DNA of 64,000 bases from Nelumbo lutea (Eukaryota > Streptophyta > Magnoliopsida > Proteales > Nelumbonaceae): the NCBI GenBank assembly GCA_022828595.1, contig JAKGHH010000004.1:55454422-55518421 (forward strand), given 5' to 3'. Position 1 is the stretch's first letter. Every line of letters begins with the position of its first letter. This document shows, in pieces, positions 21,576 to 34,440 of this stretch. Position numbers and translations under genes: made by a program. The notes beneath the pieces were generated by a model. That model did not search any database. It was given only the letters and a program-made list of their open reading frames with translations, and had not been told where the DNA came from.

Positions 21576-21600
21576 GACCCCGTACTAAGTATGGGGCTAG
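21576..21600 (+). mobile_element. Putative Helitron 3' terminus
   Basis: An 8-bp hairpin, CCCCGTAC-TAA-GTATGGGG, is followed directly by CTAG and then T. This matches the Helitron pattern of a short hairpin before CTRR with insertion next to T. No matching 5' TC terminus was identified, so the element length is unknown. Confidence 0.5.
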
Positions 21601-21971
21601 TATTTTTTGATAATTTTTATTTTGTTTAAGCAAAAAATGTCTAATTTTTTATTATTATTTCTTTATTTTTTTAAAGATTATTTGTATTGTAATATTTAAT
21701 AAATTAATTATTGTTGTTATTATTAAGTATTTAATTAATGATTTTATTATCATAGATTCATAATAATTATTATAATTAAAATTTTTATTTTCAAAATTTA
21801 AAGATTAATCAAAATGTAATATTTATTTAATTATTTAATTAAAATATTAATATTATTTTTAATTAATAATGGTGATGATTATTTTCTTATATTCTTAATA
21901 ATAATTAGTATTTAATTATTGAATATTATTGTTATAATAGATTTTCTAATTACACTAAATTTTGATAATTT

Positions 21972-22300
21972 ACATAACTTTAATGCACAATCAGTTTTTG
22001 AACCACAGGCTCTTAATTAAGATTAAAATTCAAATTTGTTTGTGACTGAAAGTAACAATTTGACAGTTTTTTAAGGAGTGGATGCTGTTCAATTAAATTT
22101 TAGGATGCCATGTGTTTGAACAGAAGGGATTGTCACATAACTTTAATGCGCAATCAGTTTTTGATCCGCAGGGTTCTTAATTAAGATTAAAATTCAAATT
22201 TGTTTGTGGCTGAAAGTAACCATTTTGATAGTTTTTTAGGAGTGGATGAACCCACTTCTGGGATGCTGTTTAATTAAATTTTAGGATGCCACGTGTTTAA
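21972..22300. repeat. 163-bp direct tandem duplication
   Basis: The segment starting ACATAACTTTAATGC at 21972 is repeated from 22135 with about 10% differences and a small insertion (AACCCACTTCTGGG). It lies beside a possible minus-oriented Helitron 5' end (TCTATATATTAAAG reading leftward from 22343). Confidence 0.7.
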
Positions 22301-22343
22301 AAGGAGAGAATTGTTGCCTAACGACCTTTCTTTAATATATAGA

Positions 22344-24430
22344 TAATAGAATTGAAGAGGGTCATCTTCAATTATTTAGGCCCATTCATTCGCCGCAGGG
22401 ATAAGCTGGTTAACTGGATAATTGATCATGATCTCTGCATTCCTATGTTGTTATATTAGATTACACAGTAGGTGAATTTTTCAGAAAATACCCTCCTAGA
22501 AGGCGGATAAATTGGTTATGCACGCACTGATTACGGCCTCTCCCTCCCACCTCTCCATTAGTAACCTGTTGAGGCCAAGAACACTGTAACAGAAATAATC
22601 CGGGCAAGTGAAAACTACATACGCAGGTAAGTGAAAAAATGAACGGTGAGTAGATGCCCAGTGCTAAAAGGTTCTCTTGTTATTCTCTTGTTATCACACA
22701 TACACATTTTTGTTTGTGCTATGGAGGAGAGATTCTCTGATTCAGGATATTTAGCCTATATCAAATGAAAAGTACGTGAAATTCAGTCAATTTTAACAAA
22801 GGCATACAACGGTGGTCTCAAGTCCTAAGCCCATCAATACACAAAACCCATACAAACATGTCTGAGTCTGACCAAAGATGGCATTTCTTTAGCCTTTCGA
22901 TTAGTATTAAATAATTAATAATTATAGTCACCAAATCCTCCTACTTTTTGTTTTGATATGGTGTGAGGGCACCAAATCCTCCTACTTTAGTAGATATTCT
23001 AGACTTGAAAGGCCCACTTCAAGCAAAAGACATAAAAGGTCATTTCAGAGTTAAGGCCATGGATCTGGTCATAGATTCGGTCCAATTATAAAATACACGG
23101 AGCAACAGCCAACAGGGTGTTTAAATTTTAAAATAATTTTTTTTTTCCTGTAGCTTGTAAATCTGTAATCTTGGTGCACAACGTAGTGCTAACCAAGTTA
23201 ATATTAATGGATTGAGATGTTGGCACTAGATAACAGTTAGCAAGCTCATACTCACCACAATGAGATTTAGAGAAGTAGAGAACCTAACGAGATTTACTGA
23301 GAACGAGAGAACATGAACTTCTTAGCAGTGTCGATTGAAATGTTAATTCAATCTCACGTAGCAATTATTGATGTCTTGATGGTTAGCTCATGGTGGTTAG
23401 GAGTGTCAACGGTATTTGAAAATTTAATTTTAAATTTGACATTTAACGAATCAAATTTGGATAATTCAAATATTTAATCCGTCGAATTTAAATATCCTAT
23501 TCATACCAAATAGCTAATCGGATTCGAATTCGGATATGACCTTATTTAATTTGATAAATATCCGAATTCAACCGATTATTTAATTCTTATATATAATGTA
23601 TAAAATTTTTAAATATTTTATATAATTTATATATATAATAATTAAATTATATAAATAATTTATATATTTATTAATTTTATAAAATAATTAATTAATTAAA
23701 TTCGAATCAAATTAAATATTCAAATATTTAATTGAATTCAAATTCAAATATTAATTTTTAATATCTATCCCATATCAAATCGAATTCGGATGGAAGCTCA
23801 ACCACATTTCATGATATCCAACAAAAAAAGAAAATAGATAAAAGTTTGGGAGATGTTGGAGTTTGGGAGAAATAGATAAATGGACCACAAAACAAAGCAT
23901 CCACAAGTCTAAAACAAGGAAACAGCAAAAAGGAAGACAACCGTACTGTTTATGTGATTCTGGCTAGAAAAATATTGTTGGAGATGTGTTCTAATCGCTC
24001 GTCGTCCATTTTGTGCAGCAGCAGTCTCTGTGATCGAACGAATGAGGAATCCTGTTCCAAGGCTTGAGTTTATCATTTTGCACAAAATGACAAAAGTGCC
24101 CCCTTTTCTCAGGTTGGAATGTCACACACAAGTTCCCAGGGAACGTATTTTTTGAGAGCGTTGATTTGTTACTCCCAAAAAATACATTCTTTGGGTGATG
24201 TTCTTACACGGGAATGGTTCGTTTCTTTTGTTTTTTTTCCCCTTTTGTCAAACATTTTCTGTTCTGAAGGAACACCGGGAACAGCAGAAACGCTCTCACA
24301 GAACGTTACCAAACACCACAAATGTGAGGAACGAAAATAGGTTTTATAAATCAGGGGGAGAAATTTCTAGTTTTCTACTTTCTATAGCCACTGTGGAACT
24401 CTGCCTCTACCCAGCAAGGAGCTCAAAACA
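22344..24430. other. Spacer with AT-rich repeats, no gene seen
   Basis: A segment near 23400-23800 has GAATTCGAAT/ATTCAAATAT phrases typical of the GGGGTGTAAACGGAT-type elements, also seen at 37998 and 44625. Its ends are not both recognisable. Open frames at 24119-24446 show no domain. Confidence 0.3.
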
Positions 24431-25225
24431 GGACCTTAGAGCTTAATTTAGCTTTAATTCAGAAGCTTGTTCTGCTGGCTTTAGGAACCCAATACCATAG
24501 TAATGATGAAAAGGTGAATCCGGTTGCCACGGCCTAGTTCTTACACCATTGTCAGCAAAAACTCTCCACAAATTCCAGAAATCCATTAATGTTGAATTTG
24601 TCATCTTTGGAATATCACGCTTGCTTAGCTGTAAAAAATAAATATATCTGCTCCTTAGACACCATTAGTCACAAAGGAAAATACTAGGTAGAGGGCCCCA
24701 AACAAACAGGAAGCAGCATCTCACTTCAGCTTTTTCCTTTCGGACCCTTTGTACCAAGGAGGCTTCTTGCCTATTTCTATCTACCGGCCACCCCCCACCC
24801 TCGTCTAATCAGTTCATAATATCACGCATCTGTAAGATGAAACGCCTATTTTAGACAACAACAGAACCAGAGCAAAATTCCATTTGAATGTCTCAGACTG
24901 TTGTGTCGTGTCTACCAAGATGTAATCTTGCTGTAGCAACAAAAAGGCGTGCGTGGCAACAATATTGCCCCAAGAAAAAACCACAAGAAAGAATGAATGA
25001 AATAAAAAGGTGGAGAGGAGAACAAAAAAGATGTACAAGGTACTCATAATACTGGGGGGAAATATGTATATGATTTCCGGTTCAATACATTCTTCAACCT
25101 CACTCTCAGACATACCACCATTTTGCAGAATTTACAGGTAAACAAGACAAGAAATGAATCCCAGAAAGTTAAAAAATGAAACTAAAATCATTAAACCTCA
25201 CAGCGTTCTCCTATACCTTCTAATA
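24431..25225 (-). other. 3' flank and probable 3' untranslated region of the ARM-repeat gene
   Basis: Sequence after the stop codon on the minus strand. The poly(A) site is not determined. No other gene is visible; the 99-codon open frame at 24814-25113 is hydrophobic low-complexity sequence without a domain. Confidence 0.3.
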
Positions 25226-28200
25226 TTAAGAGGCCAAAACAAGACCCTCCCTAGCAACATTGGTAACACGGAGAACCGCTTGTGCACTTAAAGGAGAGAG
25301 TTTTGACTGACAAAAGTGCTCCCAGGAACCAGTTTCTGAATTCTTAGATTCTGCATTATGTGAGGAGATGTGGGATTTCTCATATACAGATTGCAGTTCC
25401 AAAAGAAGAGTGCGAGCAGCCTCCCTGGATTCAGGAAGCTGGTCACTCAGTTGGGAAGCAGCTATCTGCATCAATTTATCAATCCCATAAGCATTGATTC
25501 CCTCCATTCCCTGCAAAAGTGTGTGGAAAGAGAAGGACAGCACTTAATTGAAAATAAATGAGCATTAGAGTAGACATTTAATTGAAAATAAATGAGCACT
25601 AGAATAGGTCTAGAGACAATTCGACAAAAGAATCAATATCCCACCAAATTTTGTTAAGCAACTGAGAGGCTTTTCTTTCTCTTTTTTCCCCCTTTTTTCA
25701 TTTCTCCAGAGGTGTTACTTTTGGAGAAGCAACAGGAGTTTAAATGGTATTATATAGAAACTTACAAAATTTGGTGAAATTAGAAATCATGGCTGTCCAG
25801 AATGATTTGAATAAGGAACGAACCTTTTGGACACACAACAACCAAACTCTCGTTGAAATTTCATCCTAAGGAAAAACTACTTAATGGATTGGGGTCTATC
25901 AACTTGCAAACTTCAACATCACTAAAAGACCTAGAAAAGTGATAAAGACCAAATGGGAGGAAGAAGGGACAACTGAAAAAATGATGATATGCTTTGAACA
26001 ACAATTCAGTAGAGAGAGGTTTTTTCTGTACTATTGTCTTACCAGTATTTCAAAAGGCACGTGAGGCTCATGGCATATGGCATGAGGCAAGGCTAAGGAA
26101 AGCGCCTCAGGCTCGGCCTTACCCCTGAGGCACATACCTAAAAGCACAAAAAGATATACCCATACATTGATATGCCTTCTGCCAAGAACAAGGGTGTTAT
26201 ACACTAAATGAAGACTATGAAGTATGATTGTCATTATAAGACCAATTCTAAGTTTTCGGGGGGGGGGGGGGGGTGTGTGTGTGTGTGTGTAAGTTACCAA
26301 TTTAGTTACTTGAGATCAGTTTGAGAAGAGCACAAATACAAATATGTTGAGTGCAAAACAACCTTGTGTATGGTATTTCTAAGCCTTGTATTTGCACTGT
26401 ACATATGTATATTTACACTCTTCCAAAACTGAGCCTCAAGGTTTTTACATTAAGATATTTGCAATAGTCTTGAAGGATTTTGAAGATTCAAATAATTTTT
26501 TAAGCTCCCATTACTTTATAGTCCTTGTTTATATGATGTTATATTTATATATTTTTTATCTATGCATTCTTCTTATATAAAACAATAGTATATGTATCAA
26601 TAGTTATTTTGTTCACTTCAGGTTCTTTAATCAAAGAAAAAAAGATCTAATGAAGCTTCACCTCACAAATTGGGAGATCTTAGTACCATGTCTCATGCCT
26701 CTGCCTTCCAAAACATTCTGTTATTCTACCACCCCCCCCCCCGGAAAGAGATATGTCCTTTTTTCCAAACAGCCAGCCTCTTAAAAAAACTTTCTAAAAT
26801 TGGATTCCATAAACTATGATCCTTAGAGTTGGCTCCTAGAGGAGCCATAAAGACTGAGCATCCTACAATTTTTGCATAGGCGTTTAGCTCTCCTTCCTCC
26901 AAATCAACCCTCAATTGGATGTTGGGGTATTTTCCTTTACCACATAGTAATATTGATAGAGTTGCTAATTTAAAAACAAAAAAAATAAAAATAAAAAATT
27001 AAAAAACTCAGTCATGTTATTATTTCCATTTTGAATCACAACCACTGTATGCCCACAGTAGGCCTGTGCCAACTAATGAGCATCACTAGAGGAACACCAG
27101 GACATCGATCTTCTAAATTTCATCCACCAGATTGATCCAGCCTATCCTGCTTTTGTGAAGTTCACAGTACACCTAATGTCAGCTCAACCATTTGAGATTA
27201 TATTGCCTTTAAGATCAAGAATCAGTTCCTTATTCACTATAGATAAAAGAAAAAGGCACTATGGTATCTATATATATAATATAAGGAGGAATAGAAAGAA
27301 GAAAGCCGGGAGGTGAAGGGTCCTCTCACCACAGTTCACACAGACCTGTGAGGAGGAAACCCAAACTCCTTATACTCTCTTGGTGTAAATTCCAATAAAA
27401 AAAGGCTTTTAATGTTTGGTAAAGTAGACAGAATGGATGGTCCACGTAAATTGAATGATTAATTTACAGTACAGTATGCAGGACAGTCTAATGATACACT
27501 TGCTTAACAAGGGGTGGGAAGAAATAATATATTTTGGGCTGTGTTGTAATGCTCTTGTTGGGGAGGGCTAAGAGTGTTTATCCCTCCCCTTTCTTCTTGT
27601 ACTAAAATTCCTTTTTTTTAATGAAATTGATTCTGTTATTGAGCAAAAAAAGTATAATGTTTTTTCTTATAATAATTATTAATTACGATACTAAATAGTA
27701 AGCATTAAATTAATAATTTCTATTTTATTTTTCCCATTGATTTTACTTCCTGTTGTGACATAATGACTCCATGCAAAACATTATATAAATGATTTGACTT
27801 TTGACCCAAAAATGATTTGGGCACACCACAAATTTGATATGAGCACACCACAGGTGATATAATTTGATAAGGCCACACCACATTTTGCATCCCATTATGT
27901 GCATGGGGTATTGATGAAACATGAAGAAGACTATTATTTGGGGTAGTGCTGCAAACAGATGATAGGTAGAGCCAATATTGATTCATTGATACTTGAAATT
28001 GAATAGGATCTTAACCATCAAATATATTCAACTAGAATTTGGTTTGCAATTGGATATTGAATAGTATAAAGAAGTTAAACTTAAAATGATTAAAATATTA
28101 TATCTTATAAATAAAATGAATCAAAAATGGCTTTAATATTGTATTTCATGAGTAAAATGAATTGAAAATTACTTGTATGAAACTTAAATACAACATTCAA

Positions 28201-31200
28201 ATCAACTTTTACAAATATATAAAATATAAGCTTTTAGTAAATATGAACATATATATTTAACAGAGTCCAATCAGATTGTATCAAATTGGATAGGCATGAA
28301 ACCATATCTGGTCTAATTATAAATAGATTGAATATGGGCATATAACTTTAATCACTAAACATAAAAATATTAATCGTGTTTTAACTAAAAACAAGGCAGT
28401 GTGGACAACCTTGTTTTACTATATAGATATGTATTAATCCACAACTTTTTCAGCCATTAGGCTCATAATCTCATTAATAACTTTAATCACTAAAAATAAA
28501 AAATTTTTTGAAAACAAAAAGTGAAGAAATTATGCCAAACCAAACCCAAACCAAAGATGATTGAATTGGATTAAGGTTAAAGTTAGGCTCAGGGTTTAAA
28601 TACCACCCGATTTGGGGTTAGGATTGACCATGACCTGATGTTAGGGAACTTGGACAGGCCCAACCTAAGCCCAAACCAATCCAACCTGAAATTTTACAAT
28701 TTTACATGGGGCTGGGCTTAGATTTTTTGTCCTGAGCTGGGCCTAGGCCTAGCCCTTGGGTAATCCAAACCTAGCCTGAACCTAACAATCCTAGCCCAAC
28801 CCAACCATAGTCCAGATCAAACCAACTCGACCGCATGCACACAGGTATGCAGTTGTCCACCTCAACAGTCCCTCTCTTTACCCTCTTTAACCCTCTAAAA
28901 TTTGTGATTTATTTGATTTTTCATTATTTATTGCTTTCAAAAATTAATGTTCCACCTCAGTTACATGAGAAGTGTCTCTTGGATATCATCTTTCTTATCC
29001 AAGAATGTGCCAAAAAACTCTATTGGCCTCTTCTGCAACAAATACCTTACACCAGACAACGCAAGTGTCAGAGTTGTTGGTGGGTCCACTTCCATCTTTG
29101 ATGAGGACTCAAACTCCAGAATCCAGGCTCTGACCACCAATAGAGAACTACAGTGCAATTGATCTCAGTAAAGAAAGAACCATGAAAAGAAGAACCTCGG
29201 TCATTTAGTGACAATCAGCTTATTGAGAAGGAAGAGGGAGGAAATTCAGAAACTTATTTGCTCAATAAGGATGATGTCTCTCATGAAGTTCATTAGTAAA
29301 GACATCTGGGCTTCAAATTCAAAATCAGAATATATTAGTTTAAGGGATGCATTTTTCTTAAGAATCAAACAATTGATTCCAATAATGATACTTTTAATTG
29401 GAGACTGAGTTTTGAGGAAAATTAAACATGGGAAATAAGTCGTTATTGTTGTTGTTGTTGTTTTAAATTTATGGAGAGGAGGAAAATAAATGCCATCTGG
29501 TGAAGTGGAAGTCAGTCTGCCAACCCAAAAATCAAGGAGGTATGGGCATTAGAAAATTAAAGGAAGTCAACACCGCTATGCTAGGAAAATAGCTCTGGAG
29601 GTTTAATGATCCTCCGAACAGTTTGTGGAGGCTAATTGTAGCCAAGTATGGGCCGGCAGTGAGAGATTGGGAGACTGGTAACTCTAGATCCTCATATGGT
29701 TGCTCAATCTGAAAGGCAGTTCAAAAAAAAATTGAACCACAGTTCTTAAAAGGAATAAAGTACGAGATTGGGAATGGTCAAAGAGTTCTATTCTGGAAGG
29801 ATTTTTGGTGCGAAGATGGCACTCTCAAGGACAGATATTCTGATCCGTTTGAGATAACATTGGACAAGAATGCAATAGTGGCAGATTATTTGGAAATGCA
29901 GAATGGGGTCTGTGTGTGGAATCCTCAATTGCGTAAAAACCTGAATGATTGGGAGGTAAACTCTCTCCTAAGTTTTCTGCAGACTTTATACAATGTCAGA
30001 TTGAATAGAGATTTGGAGGCCAAAAGAAAATGGAGATTTGAAAATTCAGGAATTTTCTCTGTCAAATCTTTCTATAACAGCTTGACAAGGGAGGAGTCTT
30101 CTGTTTTCCCGAACAAGAAGATTTGGAATGTCCCTTCAAAAGTGTCTTTTTTTTTTTTTGTGTAGCCAGTGGTGTTAGACAGAATTCAGACTAGAGAAAA
30201 CCTAGTTAGAAGGGGCATTCAAGTGCAGGATGAAGGTGTGTCTTGTGCAATAAAAGCACAGAAACCTCTAATCACCTGCTGATCCACTGGGAGCTCACCC
30301 ACTGGATTTGGGGGAAAATTCTGGAATTGCTCAGGGTTAAGGTGTGTTTTCCTTCTGATGTGAAGAGTTTTTTGCTTGCTTGGTGGCTAAAGGGTCTAAG
30401 TGAGGCTGGAAAAGTTGCTTGGAACACTGTTCCTGCAGCTGTGTTCTGGGCAGTTTGGCGTGAAAGGAATCAGAGAATCTTCGAAGGGCATCACATTTCA
30501 AAGGAGGAAGTTCTTAAAAATATTATGGGCATGCTGTATTCGTGGTTGGCTAATCACTCACTTTTTAAATCTAGATACACAGTTTCTTTCTTTGACAAAG
30601 AGTTTATTTCACCAAAGTCTGTTATTAAGGTGATTGTCCAAGAAATTCAAAACCACATGGTCATTAACTTAACCGATGAACATTATATACTCTATCTCAA
30701 TCATTATCCACACACAACAGCAAGAAATCTGATGGAAGATCACATTCTTTCCACAAGAAGCACCAGGGAGTTGATATATAACAGACTTAAATACCTCCCT
30801 TATTATATATTGTAGAGGCTTCTCATACCCATATAAAGTCCTCATCAATCATACAGACTACCTCCATAGCCTGAATGAATACCCATTTAATGCCAAGTGG
30901 ATGAAGTTGATCAAATCATATGAAATCAACTAAAAACACCAAGTTTTTTTATTAGTGTAATGTTCCTCCAAATATCCCGAGTTCATATATGAATCAAAGT
31001 AGGCCAACTTACAGCCATCAAGAGCCAGTAGGAAGTAATCAATAGCCTTTTTCTTTTCTTTTCTTTTCTTTTCTTTTTTTTGTTTGTTGGGGGTGTTTGT
31101 TTTTAATGCCTTCACAAATTAATTTTGATCATAGAAGAAATTCCAAATCTTTGCAAAATTATTGGAAGTGAGGAATACGTGCACAAGTTCAACACCTGAA

Positions 31201-32883
31201 GTCCACTTATGTGGATATCACACATAGTTTATGACTTTACAAAATAAAAGACTTTGCTAGGAGAAAATCAAGAAAAGGAAAGAAATGAACCACCTGAACT
31301 TTGAACTTCATTTTGAGGTCCAGAAGCGTGTTCTCATTTAGTATACACCTAGGACTGGAAATGATCATCTAGGGTTATGATTAATTAACTAAAACTTAGA
31401 AAAGAAAATGTTTTTATTTACTTTGAAAGAGAAAAGTTCATTTATCTGGGATAAATAAATAGAAAGAAAGAGAAAAAAACAATTCATAAGCTTGACCAAT
31501 TGAGAAAATAAGGAAATAAGAAAAACTAGATCTTACCATCCGTGGAACACTTCGACAAAAGCACATCGATGCCTTTGCTCGTATTCGAGGATTCTTGTGC
31601 TTAAGATATGGCTGCAACTTTGGTAACAACAGAGAAGGGGAAACCCATGTGGTCATTGCTATCAAAGCTCTCTCAGCAGCCTCACAGACAAAGCGTTTAT
31701 CTTGTGAAGATTTTAGAAGAAGTTGTACAAGCTGGACCCAGACGACACAAGTAGAGCAACAATAAGGAAACCAAAATAATGAAAGAACGTATGAGGATGG
31801 GTATCATATGTTCATCATAAAACAAGACAATGAATTGATCCATTATGAATTAAAGATGAAAACTTACTAGAGGATCAACCAAATCAATTATTTGATCACA
31901 GTATGCATTGAAGATATCCTCGGCTGTCATGATTGCAGTTTTACAAACAGCACTTCTTGGATTTTTCAAGGATTTTACAACAAGTGAGATCACACTCTCC
32001 CTGATCATATAAGGACAAAGAATGAGAACTCTAAAATCGAGAATGAAAAAAGCTACCTAACTTGAACCACCAAAAGAAAGAGGGAAAAGGAACACTGGCC
32101 CCCACTCTCTTTGTTATGTGTCTACAGAAGGGTGTTCTGTGAATTAGTAAAATGACAGTAGAGTGTTTCAGTAATTGTGCAACCCTTTGAAATTTATAAG
32201 GTCTTCACCTGGACAAATGTCAAGAGGGGGGAGGTAAAGGGTTTTATCTGCTGATGCACCTAAGCTAGCATACCTTATAGTAAATAGCAATATCTAATGA
32301 TTTAAAGAATATATTATTGAAAATGTTCTCTCAATCAAATTAAATTACTGGGTAAGAACCAAAAACCTACAAAATTTCAAGCATTGCTTCCTTGTGAAAT
32401 ATTGACAATCGGCGAACATTATTGAGAGCTTCACATACCAAAACCCAATCCTTGGAGCCCAATCCTACTAAAAGTGTCTAAGAAACAAGAGAAACACATT
32501 AGATTAAATCTTACGTAGCAGGACAGCAGAAAGAAACTTTCAGCAGCAGCATCAAACATTTCAAGATTTTTGGGCCAAGCAACAAGGCATCAAAAGGGAA
32601 GCAGAGTAACCCATACCTTGAGACTTGCATCTACATCTTCTAGATCTGTGAGATTCTCAGATTCTATATACTCTATCTCTGAAGTTCCTACCTCTACTGC
32701 ACCATTCACAGCTTCACCTTCATTTACCAGAGTTGTAGACAAAGAAGCAGGATTTTGCCTGTGCCAGTTGTCAAGATTTTCATTGGTGTTCTCAGCACAA
32801 AGCTTCGTAATCCCCTTACTAGAACTTTCATTTTTCCTCTCAGATCCTGGTAGCATGTTGAGATCTTTCAGGGCTTGAGACAT
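25226..32883 (-). CDS. HEAT/ARM-repeat (TOG-like) superfamily protein, five coding exons
   Basis: Coding exons on the minus strand: 32883-32617, 32477-32371, 32000-31868, 31731-31537, 25510-25226. All borders are GT-AG and the phases join without a stop, giving 328 residues. Residues 1-89 are acidic, Ser/Asn/Glu-rich and probably disordered. Residues 90-300 are paired helices of HEAT/ARM type (for example SKDWVLVCEALNNVRRLSIF and HKNPRIRAKASMCF), followed by a conserved tail (GMEGINAYGIDKLMQIAASQ). I recognise it as the plant family of At3g01450 and At5g14790 (ARM superfamily, function unknown); a microtubule role is only suggested by TOG resemblance. The start is the first ATG after a splice acceptor (CCAATAG at about 32886). 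The last intron (31536-25511) is 6.0 kb and full of mobile DNA. The gene is divergent to MBD9. Confidence 0.88.
26257..26290. repeat. Poly-G plus (GT)n tract
   Basis: About 16 G followed by about 8 TG units, inside the last intron of the ARM-repeat gene. Confidence 0.85.
26309..26440. mobile_element. Small MITE, family B copy 2 (diverged)
   Basis: The left end TTGAGATCAGTTTG and the reverse complement of the right end TTGAGGCTCAGTTTTGG are inverted, and both are followed by GAAGAG and ACAAATA/GTAAATA-type sequence. Same family as 10059-10177. Confidence 0.5.
29480..30620 (+). mobile_element. L1-type LINE 3' fragment (RT C-terminus and zinc-binding RT domain)
   Basis: The plus strand reads WKSVCQPKNQGGMGIRKLKE, then WRFENSGIFSVKSFYNSL and IWNVPSKVSFF, then the Cys/His zinc-binding region and FWAVWRERNQRIFEGHH. 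This order matches the C-terminal part of plant L1 ORF2. Internal stops (for example after the LGK near 29590 and at 30165) show decay. It is antisense to the host gene and sits in its 6-kb intron. The 5' part (endonuclease and RT core) is missing. Confidence 0.85.
31048..31082. repeat. (TTTTC)n microsatellite
   Basis: About six TTTTC units followed by a T run, in the last intron of the ARM-repeat gene. Confidence 0.85.
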
Positions 32884-33074
32884 CCCTATTGGGCTCAGAA
32901 ATATGAAAGCAAACACACAAAAGTAAATAATTTAACATTCAACCATCATAGAAAAGTTTTTTAAGGAAAGCAGAAAGTAGACACTCAATGAATCTATGGA
33001 TAAGTAAGGAAACAAGTAAACAGAGAAAAATAAACATGACCTACATAGATGGCAACAATTGAACTCTAAGTTAT

Positions 33075-33099
33075 ATACACACACACACACACACACATT
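33075..33099. repeat. (AC)n microsatellite
   Basis: About 12 AC units in intron 1 of the ARM-repeat gene. Confidence 0.9.
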
Positions 33100-33239
33100 A
33101 TACAAGGCTCACAGATTTGTTTGCTGAGCACGAAAGAAATCACATTACACAAAAAATTGCACAAAAACTAATGAAAATATGGCTTAATATTTGAAATATA
33201 CCAGCTGCAATTATGTGCCCTTTCTGGATGGAATGAAAT

Positions 33240-33840
33240 AAAAGGGTCTATGAGACAAGTCCATAAGAGGAAGAGATCTTGAAATTTGTGACGGAAAGTA
33301 TTGGTTCATGGGCATCTGCGGAAATGGCTTCTTTGCATGTTTCTCTTTAAGCTTTCTTGGGTGGGAAAGTCTATTTTTAAGTGTAATTAGGGCTCCTTGT
33401 TTTAATCTTTTTCATTCTATTCTGATTTTTCTATTGGATTGGCTGGTTTTTCAATGTAAAGTCCTTTACTGTATTGATGGGAATGCCTATCTATCTGGAT
33501 GTCTCATGTAATCTTTCTCTTATTTAAGTAAATTTACCATACTTTCTTCGAAAAAATAAACCAGTAAGGACAAGAAAGGTACACACAGGCCCAAAAGAAG
33601 GGAAGACAAATTCAAAGACATAAACCAAATAGCAGCTAAAGGCAAACAAAAGCCCCTAACCCCCCCCCACCAACATTACTCAAGAAATTAGCATCACTAT
33701 ACCAAGTTTAACAAGGCTCTCCTCTCCTTAGCAGAAAGATCCACAAGAGAGTTGGCCAATCTTGGAATCCACCTGAACAAGATGTTTATTTTAGATGCCG
33801 AAGACCTAAGATCCTTTATGAGATGCTAAAGGGGTCAAAA
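33240..33840. mobile_element. LINE tail and RNase H-like remnants
   Basis: 33240-33550 (plus) resembles a LINE 3' tail: DGKYWFM-like coding remains, then TCTCATGTAATCTTTCTC and a degenerate end. At 33660-33840 the minus strand reads WIPRLANSLVDLSAKE, which resembles the IPR-AN-LAD-LAK stretch of LINE-associated RNase H. Both lie in intron 1 of the ARM-repeat gene. Boundaries are approximate. Confidence 0.4.
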
Positions 33841-34304
33841 ATCATACACAAATCCACTGCAAATATCAACCTCAAACCATGAACACTAGCTAAAAACTAA
33901 AGTCTAGTTGAATTCCCATAATGGGTTATAGCTCAAGTCAAAATCAATTGGTCTTTACAGCTGTTGTGTAACCAAACTGAAATAAAGATAGGTTGGTTGA
34001 CTTACTTCAAAGATTAGATCAAATAAAAATACAACCAAACCAGGATGATAGAAGGGTACTGGACTCTGACCAATGGCTCGTTCACTCTCAAGCCTATCCA
34101 TAGTTGTCAAGGCATCGACCTCCCTCCCTCTCTTGTTTCTATCAGGGCATCCTGGCTGTCACCAACACTATAAGGCATTGGACTCCACATTAGTGTTAAT
34201 TACAATCATTGGCATATCATGTTCGTCCTAATATCAAAAACTTATGTGACCATAGTCATACATATGAAGGTATTAACTAGAAAAGTGCACTTTTTCACTG
34301 TAAA

Positions 34305-34440
34305 GGGGCCACTACTTGGTGTAATGGTAAAATCACAGGCTGTGTTCAAGTCTGAGAGCAACCGCTTTTTGCAAAAAAAAAAAAAAAATGCTAGGTTAGG
34401 TCTGTATCCAGTCTACCCTTCCCAAGACCCAGATGGCATA
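34305..34440 (+). mobile_element. tRNA-derived SINE (Au-like)
   Basis: The head GGGGCCACTACTTGGTGTAA holds a box-A-like TGGTGTAATGG. GTTCAAGTC at 34344-34352 is a box-B core. After an A run, the body CTGTATCCAGTCTACCCTTC continues to CCAAGACCC, matching the conserved body of plant Au-like SINEs (GTACATCTGACCCTCCCCAGACCC type). It is antisense in intron 1 of the ARM-repeat gene. Confidence 0.55.

Noticed and set aside
8720..21600. One giant Helitron from the TC end at 8720 to the CTAG end at 21600, carrying the UGT and RING genes
   Set aside because: The pairing of ends is arbitrary, 12.9 kb is long, and the span includes insertions and unrelated spacer; no evidence links the two ends.
34305..34375. 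A tRNA gene
   Set aside because: Boxes A and B are present but no cloverleaf forms and the sequence continues into a SINE body.
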